From NCBI GenBank assembly GCA_002472275.1, contig DKRQ01000012.1, positions 1 to 33,205 on the forward strand: a stretch of 33,205 bases of DNA. The letters run 5' to 3'. Source of the DNA: Caryophanales bacterium UBA7278 (GTDB taxonomy: Bacteria; Bacillota_I; Bacilli_A; RFN20; CAG-826). Below are positions 1 to 6,907 of this stretch, in pieces (the first letter of the stretch is position 1; each line of letters begins with the position of its first letter). A program made the translations under genes and the position numbers. The notes under the pieces were generated by a model, which had not been told where the DNA came from, did not search any database, and worked only from the letters and a program-made list of their open reading frames with translations.

Positions 1-78
1 AATTTGGTGTGCTGCTAGAAAATTTTTTGATTACGAAATCCCTCTATATGGAATATAGGCTGCCAGGAGAAACACATC

Positions 79-195
79 ATGACCAATCCCTTTGACATCA
101 CTTTCGGGAAACCGCCGATGGAAATCATCGCTAGACCCAGACATAGAAGAAACAATAGATGTATAATGATGACACCACATTCGGTGTCACTATGA
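79..195 (+). pseudogene. 38-codon ORF resembling the N-terminus of an AAA ATPase; possible translational leader for hicB
   Basis: An ATG at 79 follows an AGGAG Shine-Dalgarno (65-69) and opens a 38-codon frame ending in TGA at 193-195. The first residues (MTNPFDITFGKPPMEIIAR) resemble the conserved start of a Firmicutes AAA ATPase family whose members begin 'NPF..TFGK.P..II.R'. The frame then runs into an unrelated basic tail and stops, so no ATPase domain remains. Its stop overlaps the hicB ATG (ATGA at 192-195), the usual geometry of translational coupling. It may be a decayed gene, or a remnant kept because it carries ribosomes into hicB, whose own start lacks a Shine-Dalgarno. The family resemblance is from memory of the motif and is moderately sure. 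Confidence 0.5.
170..189. promoter_or_regulatory. Inverted repeat directly before hicB, candidate operator
   Basis: TGACACC (170-176) and GGTGTCA (183-189) form a perfect 7-bp inverted repeat around a 6-nt spacer, ending two bases before the hicB ATG. HicB antitoxins with ribbon-helix-helix domains commonly bind palindromes in their own control region, so an autoregulatory site is plausible. It could also act as a hairpin in the mRNA. Confidence 0.4.
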
Positions 196-620
196 AAAAG
201 AGATTCGATCTTGATGATTACCCTTTCGAGGTATTCAAGTATGAGGATGAGGGAGTCGCCGACTTCCTCGTTCGTTATAAGGACGTTCCCACCGCGATGG
301 GGTCGGCTAAGTCACAAAAAGAGGCCATTGCCCTAGCGAGAGAGTCTTTGGAGACCGTCTTAGAAGACCTCGAGGAACGGGGCGAACCCATCCCCAAGCC
401 GACGATCCGTTCCCTCGCCGAGGAGGAGGCCACCGGCAGGATCACCTTCCGCATGCCTAAATCCCTCCACCGCAAACTCATCGAAAGGAGTCAAAGGGAT
501 GGGGTCAGCCTAAATACCTCCATCCTCGTCGCCTTAAGCGCCTACCTCGCCATCAAGGAAAAGGAAGTAATTTCCTTTCACTCAAAGGAAACCCAAGGAA
601 AGGAAGAAGGGACGCGTTAA
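192..620 (+). CDS. hicB: HicB-family antitoxin, apparently orphan
   Basis: The product has two parts. Residues about 1-65 look like the partly degraded RNase-H-like HicB fold (YPFEVFKYEDEGVADFLVRY, then a helix rich in acidic and alanine residues). Residues about 80-125 are a ribbon-helix-helix DNA-binding domain (ITFRMPKSLHRKLIERSQ, then the SLNTSILVALSAYL helix). Start 192 is preferred over an in-frame ATG at 159, because HicB proteins begin close to this MKK and because it overlaps the preceding stop as ATGA; neither start has a Shine-Dalgarno. Such proteins neutralise HicA mRNA interferases and repress their own operon. No HicA-like frame is visible in the 190 bases upstream or between this gene and ugd, so it is either an orphan or its partner lies outside the window. 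Confidence 0.72.
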   Translation: MKKRFDLDDYPFEVFKYEDEGVADFLVRYKDVPTAMGSAKSQKEAIALARESLETVLEDLEERGEPIPKPTIRSLAEEEATGRITFRMPKSLHRKLIERSQRDGVSLNTSILVALSAYLAIKEKEVISFHSKETQGKEEGTR

Positions 621-646
621 GTCCCTTATCGCCTTAATTACGGGGA

Positions 647-1822
647 TTAATCCCCTTTTAAGAGATCCCGCGTGTATACCTTATCTTTATAAGGGCTTAG
701 CTCTTCCCCTACCCTATTGGCGAGGATCACATCCGCTTTGGAGGCGAATTCCTTTAAGGAGGTTATGACCTCATATCCCATATAGGTATCTTCTTTTAAG
801 GAAGGCTCATAGATGATGAGGTTTGCCTTCTCTTCCTTTAATAAGGCCACCACATCCACGACCGAGGACTGCCTTAAATCGCTAGAACCCCTCTTCATGG
901 ATAAGCGGTATATCCCGATTAGGCCCCCATGGGCCTTTTTTAGTATCTCCCTAACGATGAACCTCTTCCTGGTCAAGTTGGAGGATAAGGTCGCCGAGAT
1001 AAGCTCCTCTGGTATGCCAAGGAAGTCGGCGGCGAGTTCTGCCGCGTCCTTAGGAAGACAATATCCCCCATACCCAAAGGAGGGGTTATTGTAGAAATCC
1101 CCGATCCTAGGATCCGCGGATACCCCCTTGATGATGTCTAGGCTATCCAGCCCCTTGCTTAAGGCAAAGGTATCGAGTTCGTTAAAGTAAGCGACGCGCA
1201 TCGCCAAATAGGCATTGGAGAACAGTTTCACCGATTCGGCCTCAGTAGAACCCATGATGAAGGTCTTAGGGGCATTAGAAGCAAACCTAGAAAATAGGTC
1301 GATGATTTCCTTGGCCTTAGTTAGATATGGTTCCTTCTTATAAGGGACCCCCACGATGATGCGGCTTGGGTTCCTATTGTCCTCCAAGGCTTTGCCTTCC
1401 CTAAGGAACTCGGGGCTAAACAAAACGTTACGGAACCTCCTGGAGGCTTCTAAGGTGAAGCCCACCCCTACCGTGGATTTAATCAAGACCCAGGCTTTGG
1501 GATTCATCTCCTTCACGTCCTCTAGCACCGAGGTCACCGAGGAGGTGTCGAATTTGTTCTTACTCGCGTCGAAATTGGTTGGGGTGGCGACAATCACCAA
1601 ATCGGCGTCTTTATAGACCGCCTTATCCATCGTGGCCTTAAAGCCAACCCTATTTGAGGCGAAATAGGAAGCAAACTCCTCGTCTAAAATCGGGGATACT
1701 CCCATATTGATGAGGTCCACCTTGTCCATATCCACGTCGAGGACGCTCACGGAGTTGGAGGAGGACAAAAGGATGGCTAGGCTTAGCCCCACGTATCCAG
1801 CTCCGGCGATGACGATGTTCAT
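647..1822 (-). CDS. ugd: UDP-glucose 6-dehydrogenase
   Basis: NAD-dependent oxidation of UDP-glucose to UDP-glucuronate, a cytosolic step supplying exopolysaccharide or cell-envelope glycans. The protein opens with a Rossmann motif (GAGYVG, residues 7-12). It carries the catalytic lysine in the SVKL segment (Lys199) and the nucleophilic cysteine in GYGGYCLPKD (Cys255, with Asp259). These sit five residues earlier than Lys204, Cys260 and Asp264 of the Streptococcus pyogenes enzyme, and the 391-residue length matches that short Gram-positive type. The start lies 9 nt after the stop of the upstream same-strand gene and lacks a Shine-Dalgarno; an extended -10 box sits 11 nt before the ATG. No glycosyltransferase or capsule gene is adjacent, so the end product is unknown. 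Phosphoglucomutase is at 26-28 kb. Confidence 0.93.
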   Translation of the reverse strand: MNIVIAGAGYVGLSLAILLSSSNSVSVLDVDMDKVDLINMGVSPILDEEFASYFASNRVGFKATMDKAVYKDADLVIVATPTNFDASKNKFDTSSVTSVLEDVKEMNPKAWVLIKSTVGVGFTLEASRRFRNVLFSPEFLREGKALEDNRNPSRIIVGVPYKKEPYLTKAKEIIDLFSRFASNAPKTFIMGSTEAESVKLFSNAYLAMRVAYFNELDTFALSKGLDSLDIIKGVSADPRIGDFYNNPSFGYGGYCLPKDAAELAADFLGIPEELISATLSSNLTRKRFIVREILKKAHGGLIGIYRLSMKRGSSDLRQSSVVDVVALLKEEKANLIIYEPSLKEDTYMGYEVITSLKEFASKADVILANRVGEELSPYKDKVYTRDLLKGD

Positions 1823-1831
1823 GATTGGCTA

Positions 1832-2344
1832 CTATTGTAGCAAGAGGTCCGCCAAAAAACCTTCGTCTATTTGGTGCCTCTTTAGGCGTTTATAGGCCCG
1901 AATTGCCTCCACGAGGGATCCTATGTCTTCCTTCATGACGAATTCCGGGAAGGGAAGGCACGCCTTGTTCATCCGCGTAAACCTCTTCGGGGAAACCTTC
2001 TGCTTCCCCTTTTGATACTCGGGAAGGAGCCCGAGACAGATGATTTCCAATATCTCGATTTCTGGTTTGGTGCATATCCTATGAACCTTCAGGTTCCCTC
2101 GACTTTGTCTGCTTGCAAAGGGGGATAGGTCCCATTCGTCTTTTTGGGTGTCCCCGATGCGGTATACCTCTAGACATGTCCCGATGGGCAGGATGTTGAT
2201 CATCGCCTTCGCATCTTTTAGTTGCCTTAGGTGAATGGGACGGCGGTCGAGGATCTCGCTGGCGTCAAACCTCAAGGCGTGCGCGTCCAAAAGGCGCTGC
2301 ATCAGCAACACCTCACTTTTTCCTTCGCACGCCAAAAGAATCAT
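1832..2344 (-). CDS. Small TOPRIM/RloB-like partner of the upstream ATPase
   Basis: A 170-residue protein with no family I can name with certainty. It begins with a hydrophobic strand running into CEGKSE (residues 6-11), which resembles the first acidic motif of TOPRIM-type folds, RloB/AbiLii and DUF4276 (typically '.vEG.sE'). A second acidic cluster (IGDTQKDEWDL, about 63-73) could supply the later metal-binding acids. A CTKPEIEILEI segment (91-101) recalls the 'SnP.FE.W.L' motif of RloB proteins. The C-terminus is helical and basic. Its start overlaps the stop of the ATPase gene by 4 nt, so the two are co-translated. ATPase plus TOPRIM-like pairs (OLD/Gabija, PARIS, AbiL) are phage-defence modules; this pair has that architecture. 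The TOPRIM assignment is inferred from motifs only. Confidence 0.5.
   Translation of the reverse strand: MILLACEGKSEVLLMQRLLDAHALRFDASEILDRRPIHLRQLKDAKAMINILPIGTCLEVYRIGDTQKDEWDLSPFASRQSRGNLKVHRICTKPEIEILEIICLGLLPEYQKGKQKVSPKRFTRMNKACLPFPEFVMKEDIGSLVEAIRAYKRLKRHQIDEGFLADLLLQ
1834..1842 (-). promoter_or_regulatory. Extended -10 box for ugd, near-leaderless
   Basis: On the minus strand the sequence reads TGC-TACAAT, an extended -10 element ending 11 nt before the ugd ATG. It overlaps the last codon of the upstream gene. A transcript from here would have a leader of only a few bases. Confidence 0.5.
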
Positions 2345-3486
2345 AACGCCCTAATCGCCTCCTTCAGATCCATGAGTCTGTCGTAATTCATCAGGTTGTC
2401 GAATGCGTTCTCGTCGAATTGCGAGCTCCTAAGCAAATCCGTCCTCGTCGCATAGTCGGTCGCCATGTTCTTTAACGTGATGGAACAGCCGTCTCGATGG
2501 ACCACGTTGATGTTGTCGCACCGGGAGGTCTCGTCCAATAGCTCCGCGTAATGGGTGGAGTAGATCAAACTGGCCCCCGCTTTGTTCACGGATGGGTCGT
2601 TGAACATGAGGATGAGGTTTCCTATGAGGTTTTTATTGAAATTCTCCTCGATCTCGTCCACGGCGATGTGGCCGCCGCGGATGAAGGCAATCATGGACGT
2701 TCCATAAAGCGTAATGCCCCTGATCGTGCCCGCGGAGAGGCGGAAGCGTAAATAATCGAGTCCGACCAGCACCGGCTCCTCGCCCTTCCTTTGGAAGCGG
2801 AAGGCCGGAGTCCCGTTTTCCTTGGAGCCGACGTATTCAAGAAGCTCCACGCTATCGTCGAATAGATGGATCAACTTCATAAGCGTCTCCGCCCCAAAGC
2901 GCTTCCCCACCTCGGAAAGGACGAGATGGAGGTTGCCTAGATACGCGGTGGGGTTCGGAAATAGATAAACGCTCGCCTGCGCCCCGAAAAGGCGGGTGAG
3001 ATGGGAAGTATCCCCTCCGGGATTAGGGAGGAAACGCTCCTCGGGTTCGAATACGCAATTGGAAAGGTCCTTGCGGTAATGGCGCTTCATCACCGTCTTC
3101 TCCAAGCGCTCGCGCACGATGGTCAGGAACCTGCGCCCGGGATTAGGATCCAAATGGAAGACCCCGTAATAGTCATAAATCACGCCAGATTCATGGAACA
3201 GCACCTCAAGCGCGAAAGGCTCGTCGGCCTTGATGGTGGGATCCTCGATGCGCCCGAACGAGAATAGAGCGAGCACGTCTCCGATCAAATCCATGACGGT
3301 GGTCTTCCCCGACGAATTCTTCCCGACGAAAACCGTCTCCAAAGGATAAGGGAGCCCTTCCTCCAAGAAGACGAGGTCATGGTTGGTGGCATCCTTGTCC
3401 ACCCTGGTCTTGGTCAAGAAGCTGATTTCGAATCCCGGGACGAGCATCCTATACCCGTTCGGGAGGCGGATTTTGAGAAGTTTCAT
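2341..3486 (-). CDS. AAA/ABC-type ATPase (AAA_15/AAA_21-like), first gene of a two-gene putative defence unit
   Basis: A 381-residue soluble ATPase with a complete ABC/SMC-type active site. Walker A is GKNSSGKT (residues 55-62), a signature-like LSAGT lies at 250-254, Walker B is HIAVDEIEE (about 273-280, with Asp277 and Glu278), and the H-switch is STHYAELL (His312). This order, without transmembrane segments, fits the AAA_15/AAA_21 ATPases seen in OLD, AbiLi and AriA-like proteins and not transporter subunits. A Shine-Dalgarno (AAAGGAAG) precedes the ATG. The next gene overlaps by 4 nt and is TOPRIM/RloB-like. In such systems the ATPase senses or gates and the partner is a nuclease effector; that role is inferred here. 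The gene is divergent from a DUF4143 ATPase across a 330-bp repeat-bearing spacer. Confidence 0.75.
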   Translation of the reverse strand: MKLLKIRLPNGYRMLVPGFEISFLTKTRVDKDATNHDLVFLEEGLPYPLETVFVGKNSSGKTTVMDLIGDVLALFSFGRIEDPTIKADEPFALEVLFHESGVIYDYYGVFHLDPNPGRRFLTIVRERLEKTVMKRHYRKDLSNCVFEPEERFLPNPGGDTSHLTRLFGAQASVYLFPNPTAYLGNLHLVLSEVGKRFGAETLMKLIHLFDDSVELLEYVGSKENGTPAFRFQRKGEEPVLVGLDYLRFRLSAGTIRGITLYGTSMIAFIRGGHIAVDEIEENFNKNLIGNLILMFNDPSVNKAGASLIYSTHYAELLDETSRCDNINVVHRDGCSITLKNMATDYATRTDLLRSSQFDENAFDNLMNYDRLMDLKEAIRAL

Positions 3487-3675
3487 ATTTTCTTCCTTTC
3501 GTTAGAATACGGCATTATTATCCCCGTGATTTTATTTTATAACCAGATTTTCTGTTTATAAACTTAAATAGAAGCCGTTTTTGGCCCCTTTTTTGCAATT
3601 AGGGATGCACGCGAAGCCCTTATCTAGGGGCACGAAGAAGACCGTTTCTTCCCATCCTCGAGGCGGTTTTGCGTT

Positions 3676-3694
3676 CAATAAACTTTGTTTATTG
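3676..3694. promoter_or_regulatory. Inverted repeat, candidate operator
   Basis: CAATAAAC (3676-3683) and GTTTATTG (3687-3694) are perfect 8-bp inverted halves around TTT. No T-run follows on either strand, so it is not an intrinsic terminator. Its place between two divergent genes suggests a regulator-binding site. Confidence 0.35.
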
Positions 3695-3719
3695 CGGTCT
3701 CTATATGACGTTCCGAATT

Positions 3720-3783
3720 TTCAAAAAGTGTAAAAAATCGCATTTTTTGAATTCAAAAAGTGTAAAAAATCGCATTTTTTGAA
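3720..3783. repeat. Two abutting 32-bp repeats, each largely self-complementary
   Basis: Copies at 3720-3751 and 3752-3783 are identical and directly adjacent. Each starts TTCAAAAAGTG, ends TTTTTTGAA and contains the hairpin AAAAAAT-CGC-ATTTTTT. The array lies 33 bp before the DUF4143 ATPase start. With no spacer and only two copies it is not a CRISPR. The even unit and terminal inverted ends suggest recombination- or slippage-driven copy change near the promoter. Confidence 0.85.
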
Positions 3784-3816
3784 AGTTTTAGGTTATGATA
3801 AGGACGAGGAAAACGC

Positions 3817-5232
3817 ATGGAACTATATCGAAAGGCATATGAGCGGTTGCTCAAATGGAAGAACAAGAAGGACAGGAACCCCCTCGTGATCGACGGCCTC
3901 CGCCAAGTGGGGAAAAGCCACCTGGCCAAGACCTTCGGGGAAAGGGAATACGCAACCTGCGTCTTTTTCGATCTGCGCTTCGACGGGAATGCCAGGGACA
4001 TCTTCTCCCAAAGCGGACCCGATAAGAAGATCAGCCTCGACCGCATCGTCCAAAGGGCAAAGATCTATTATTCGGACAAAAAGATTGAGCCCAACAACAC
4101 CCTATTCATATTCGATGAGATCAACGATTGCCCCGAAGCCCGCGAGTCCCTGAAACTTTTCACCCCAGGATGCGGCTATGACGTCATCGCCACCGGTTCC
4201 CTTCTCGGCCTTTCCGATTTCAAGGTCAAAAACATCCCCGCGGGCTATGACGACTACCTCACCTTGAAGGCTTTGGATTTCGAGGAATTCCTCCTCGCTT
4301 CCGGGGTAAGCGAGCAAACCATCGCCCGCGTCAAGGAAAGCGTCGCCTCAGACCTAGAGCTAGACACCACCCTCCTAGACGTTTTGCACGCCCATTTCCT
4401 CCGTTACGTGTGCGTCGGGGGCATGCCTAAGGCGGTGTTGCGGTTTCTGGAGACCGATGACTTAAGCGAATCCAGGGAAGTCCTGGCCAACCTCCTCAAG
4501 GACTATGTGGCGGATTTCGGCACCAAATTCAAAGAGGACGGGACGAAGGCCATAGACGAGAGACTATTCCTAAAGACCGCCAAGCTCTTTTCCTCCATCC
4601 ACCTCCAACTCGCCAAGGAAAACAGCAAGAAGTTCAAATACAAGGAAATCGAGGGAGGCGGAAGAAGCGAGGAATTCTCCGACGCGATCGCCTGGCTTGA
4701 GAAGACCGGGCTCATCGTCAGATGCTTCAACACCTCCGCCGTCGAGACTCCTTTGGAAGGGAACTTCATGGAGGATAAGTTCAAGATATACTTCCCCGAC
4801 ATCGGGTTATTGCTCGCCTCCTACCCCATCGCCTTGATGAGCGAGGTCCTCTCGGGCAACCTAGGCGCGTATAAAGGGGCGATTTACGAATCGATCGCCG
4901 CCGATATGCTCTACAAAGCCGATGTCCCCCTCTATTACCACGAGGACACCCTTCGCCACCTAGAGAACGATTTCCTCGTGGAAAACGGGCAAGGTATCGA
5001 CGTATACGAGGTCAAGGCCACGAATGGGCGGCTAACCTCCGCGAAAGCCCTGCTCGAGAGCAATAGCCCCTATAAAGACCAAATCAAGCACGTCTATAAA
5101 CTGATCGACAAAAGGTATGGCGAAGGTCTCTTCTATAGAAGCCTCCCCCGCTTCCTGCTCGGGTTCAAGGTAGCCGCGGAGAAGCAAGCCACCCTTGCAT
5201 CGCTTCGATTGCCCCCTTTGCCCAAAATATAG
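3817..5232 (+). CDS. AAA_14 / DUF4143 family ATPase
   Basis: A 471-residue protein of the widespread 'ATPase plus DUF4143' family. Walker A is GLRQVGKS (residues 27-34; the family norm is G.RQVGKT), Walker B is LFIFDEIND (about 96-104), and an ATGSLLG sensor-like segment follows. The C-terminal part has the DUF4143 pattern, ending in a PD-(D/E)xK-like remnant (NDFLV then YEVKATNGR). The family's cellular role is not established; members often sit in variable or defence-rich regions and occur in many paralogous copies. A GAGG Shine-Dalgarno precedes the ATG, and the gene is monocistronic with an intrinsic terminator after it. The tandem repeats upstream are the unusual feature. Confidence 0.85.
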   Translation: MELYRKAYERLLKWKNKKDRNPLVIDGLRQVGKSHLAKTFGEREYATCVFFDLRFDGNARDIFSQSGPDKKISLDRIVQRAKIYYSDKKIEPNNTLFIFDEINDCPEARESLKLFTPGCGYDVIATGSLLGLSDFKVKNIPAGYDDYLTLKALDFEEFLLASGVSEQTIARVKESVASDLELDTTLLDVLHAHFLRYVCVGGMPKAVLRFLETDDLSESREVLANLLKDYVADFGTKFKEDGTKAIDERLFLKTAKLFSSIHLQLAKENSKKFKYKEIEGGGRSEEFSDAIAWLEKTGLIVRCFNTSAVETPLEGNFMEDKFKIYFPDIGLLLASYPIALMSEVLSGNLGAYKGAIYESIAADMLYKADVPLYYHEDTLRHLENDFLVENGQGIDVYEVKATNGRLTSAKALLESNSPYKDQIKHVYKLIDKRYGEGLFYRSLPRFLLGFKVAAEKQATLASLRLPPLPKI

Positions 5233-5241
5233 CCAAGGCAA

Positions 5242-5276
5242 AAGCTCCCTCGGTCAACCCTTGGGAGCTTGTTTTT
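5242..5276 (+). terminator. Intrinsic terminator after the DUF4143 gene
   Basis: AAGCTCCC (5242-5249) pairs with GGGAGCTT (5263-5270), followed by GTTTTT. Confidence 0.8.
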
Positions 5277-5282
5277 CCATGT

Positions 5283-5373
5283 TGGCGGAGGCAGAGAGAT
5301 TTGAACTCTCGCTGGCCTTACGACCACTAACGGTTTAGCAAACCGTCCCCTTCGGCCTCTTGGGTATGCCTCC
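5283..5373 (-). tRNA. tRNA-Ser(GCU)
   Basis: Read on the minus strand, GGAGGCA pairs with TGCCTCC, then discriminator G and an encoded CCA. The anticodon loop TTGCTAA gives anticodon GCU (codons AGC/AGU). A long variable arm typical of type II tRNAs is present. It lies downstream of proS on the same strand. Confidence 0.95.
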
Positions 5374-5420
5374 GCGCCCCGATAATATACAACAAAGCAA
5401 GTTGCCTTGCCATGAAAATA

Positions 5421-6860
5421 TCAGTAGGCTTTGGCGAAATAGACGACCATCGTCGCGGGCTTGCCGCAAATCGGGCATTTGACGCCCTCGGGGGCGCTTT
5501 CCTTATAGATGCAACGCGCGGTGCCACCTTTGGTGATTTCCTTGATTTTGTCCTCGCATTCCATCCCCCCGCAGAAGGCCATCCTCACGAATCCGCCATT
5601 CTCGAGCTTGGCGTTAAGCTCCTCGATGGTAGAGGCCTCGTCGATCTTGGATTCGAGGTGCTTTTTGGCCTTTTCGTACATATCGACGTGGACTTGCCTT
5701 AGGATCTCGGGGATCGCTTGTTCGATCTCCTCGATGGAGGCGGAGATCTTCTCGCCGTTGACTCTCTTAGTGAGAACGACCTTATTCTCCTCTAGGTCCC
5801 TAGGGCCGAGTTCTAGGCGAAGGGGCACGCCCTTCATCTCCCATTGGGCGAATTTCCAGCCGGGGGTCCTATCGGAATCGTCTAGAAGCACCCTCACGCC
5901 CATCTCGGTGAGTTTGTTCTTGATCTCAAGGCACTTCTCCTTGATGCCAGGGGCTTCCTGGCGGATAGGGACGATCACGACCTGGATCGGCGCGACCGCG
6001 GGAGGCAAGACAAGGCCATTGTCGTCGCCATGGACCATGATGACCGCGCCTAAAAGGCGGGTGGACACGCCCCACGAGGTTTGATGGGGGGTCTCGAGTT
6101 TATTCTCCCTTCCTAGATAGGAGATATCGTAGGCCGCGGCGAAGCCCTGCCCGAAATAATGGGTGGTCCCGGATTGGAGGACCTTGCCATCGTGCATGAG
6201 GGCCTCGATCGTGTAGGTGTTGACCGCGCCGGCGAATTTCTCGTGCTCGGTCTTGCGGCCCTTGATGAAGGGGATGGCGAGGACGTCGCGTCCTAGCTCA
6301 TCGTAGACATCCAAAATCTTCAGCGCGTTGCCTTCGGCTTCCTCTTTGGTCTCGAAAAGGCAATGCCCTTCCTGCCAAAGGAATTCGGCGCCGCGGAGGA
6401 ATGGACGGGTGGTCTTTTCCCACCTTACGACGGAACACCACTGGTTGTAGATCTTAGGGAGATCGCGGTAAGAGGAGATGCTCTTCTTATAGAGGTCGCA
6501 GAAAAGGACCTCGGAGGTAGGACGGACGATAAGGGGGTCGGCAAGGCGCTCGCCGCCACCGATTGTGGCGACCAGGGTCTCGGGGGCGAAGCCCTCGATA
6601 TGCTTCTTCTCTTTGTTGAACAAAGAAGAGGGGATAAGCGTGGGCAGATAGACGTTCTGGACGCCCTGCTCCTTGAAACGCTTATTGAGATAATTCTGGA
6701 TTTCCTCCCAGATCGCATAGCCATAGGGAAGGTAATAGATGAATCCCTTGACGGAGGAATAGTCCATCAGTTCCGCCTTGCGACAGACGTCCGTGTACCA
6801 TTGGGCGAAGTCCACGTCACGCGCGGTGATGGCTTCGTTCTTGTTTGCTTGCTTTGCCAT
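5421..6860 (-). CDS. proS: Prolyl-tRNA synthetase, archaeal/eukaryote-like type (ProS type 3)
   Basis: Charges tRNA-Pro in the cytosol. The 479-residue length, the absence of the large bacterial editing insertion and the C-terminal cysteine-containing segment (CGGMEC...CPICGKP, ending in Tyr) identify the short archaeal/eukaryote-like class, which also occurs in Mollicutes and some Firmicutes. Class II motif 2 is visible as RWEKTTRPFLRGAEFLWQEGH-like sequence and motif 3 as GVSTRLLGAVIMVHGDD. The PTSE segment is in its usual place. An AGGAG Shine-Dalgarno lies 11 nt before the ATG, and a TATACT box at 6894-6899 (minus strand) is a likely -10. Confidence 0.95.
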   Translation of the reverse strand: MAKQANKNEAITARDVDFAQWYTDVCRKAELMDYSSVKGFIYYLPYGYAIWEEIQNYLNKRFKEQGVQNVYLPTLIPSSLFNKEKKHIEGFAPETLVATIGGGERLADPLIVRPTSEVLFCDLYKKSISSYRDLPKIYNQWCSVVRWEKTTRPFLRGAEFLWQEGHCLFETKEEAEGNALKILDVYDELGRDVLAIPFIKGRKTEHEKFAGAVNTYTIEALMHDGKVLQSGTTHYFGQGFAAAYDISYLGRENKLETPHQTSWGVSTRLLGAVIMVHGDDNGLVLPPAVAPIQVVIVPIRQEAPGIKEKCLEIKNKLTEMGVRVLLDDSDRTPGWKFAQWEMKGVPLRLELGPRDLEENKVVLTKRVNGEKISASIEEIEQAIPEILRQVHVDMYEKAKKHLESKIDEASTIEELNAKLENGGFVRMAFCGGMECEDKIKEITKGGTARCIYKESAPEGVKCPICGKPATMVVYFAKAY

Positions 6861-6893
6861 AAAAATCGTTCACTCCTAGAAAAGCCGTGGGTA

Positions 6894-6899
6894 AGTATA
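6894..6899 (-). promoter_or_regulatory. Candidate -10 box for proS
   Basis: TATACT on the minus strand, in the 47-bp gap between the membrane EAL-like gene and proS. It leaves a leader of about 25-30 nt containing the AGGAG Shine-Dalgarno. No good -35 hexamer is visible. Confidence 0.4.
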
Positions 6900-6907
6900 T
6901 ACCTCTT

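Larger units (their letters stand above)
3487..3816. other. 330-bp divergent intergenic region with repeats
   Basis: No protein-coding frame is convincing here. It separates two divergent ATPase genes and is more AT-rich than its surroundings. It contains a palindrome GTTTATAAAC (3554-3563), an inverted repeat at 3676-3694, a tandem 32-bp repeat at 3720-3783, and a TATGAT -10-like box (3794-3799) with a GAGG Shine-Dalgarno just before the DUF4143 gene. Confidence 0.7.

Noticed and set aside
3720..3783. Possible minimal CRISPR array
   Set aside because: Only two repeats, directly abutting with no spacer, and no cas genes nearby.
5374..5420. A T-box or other riboswitch near proS and tRNA-Ser(GCU)
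   Set aside because: The gap is under 50 bp, and the proS leader on its other side is also under 50 bp; neither can hold a T-box, and no conserved motif is seen.
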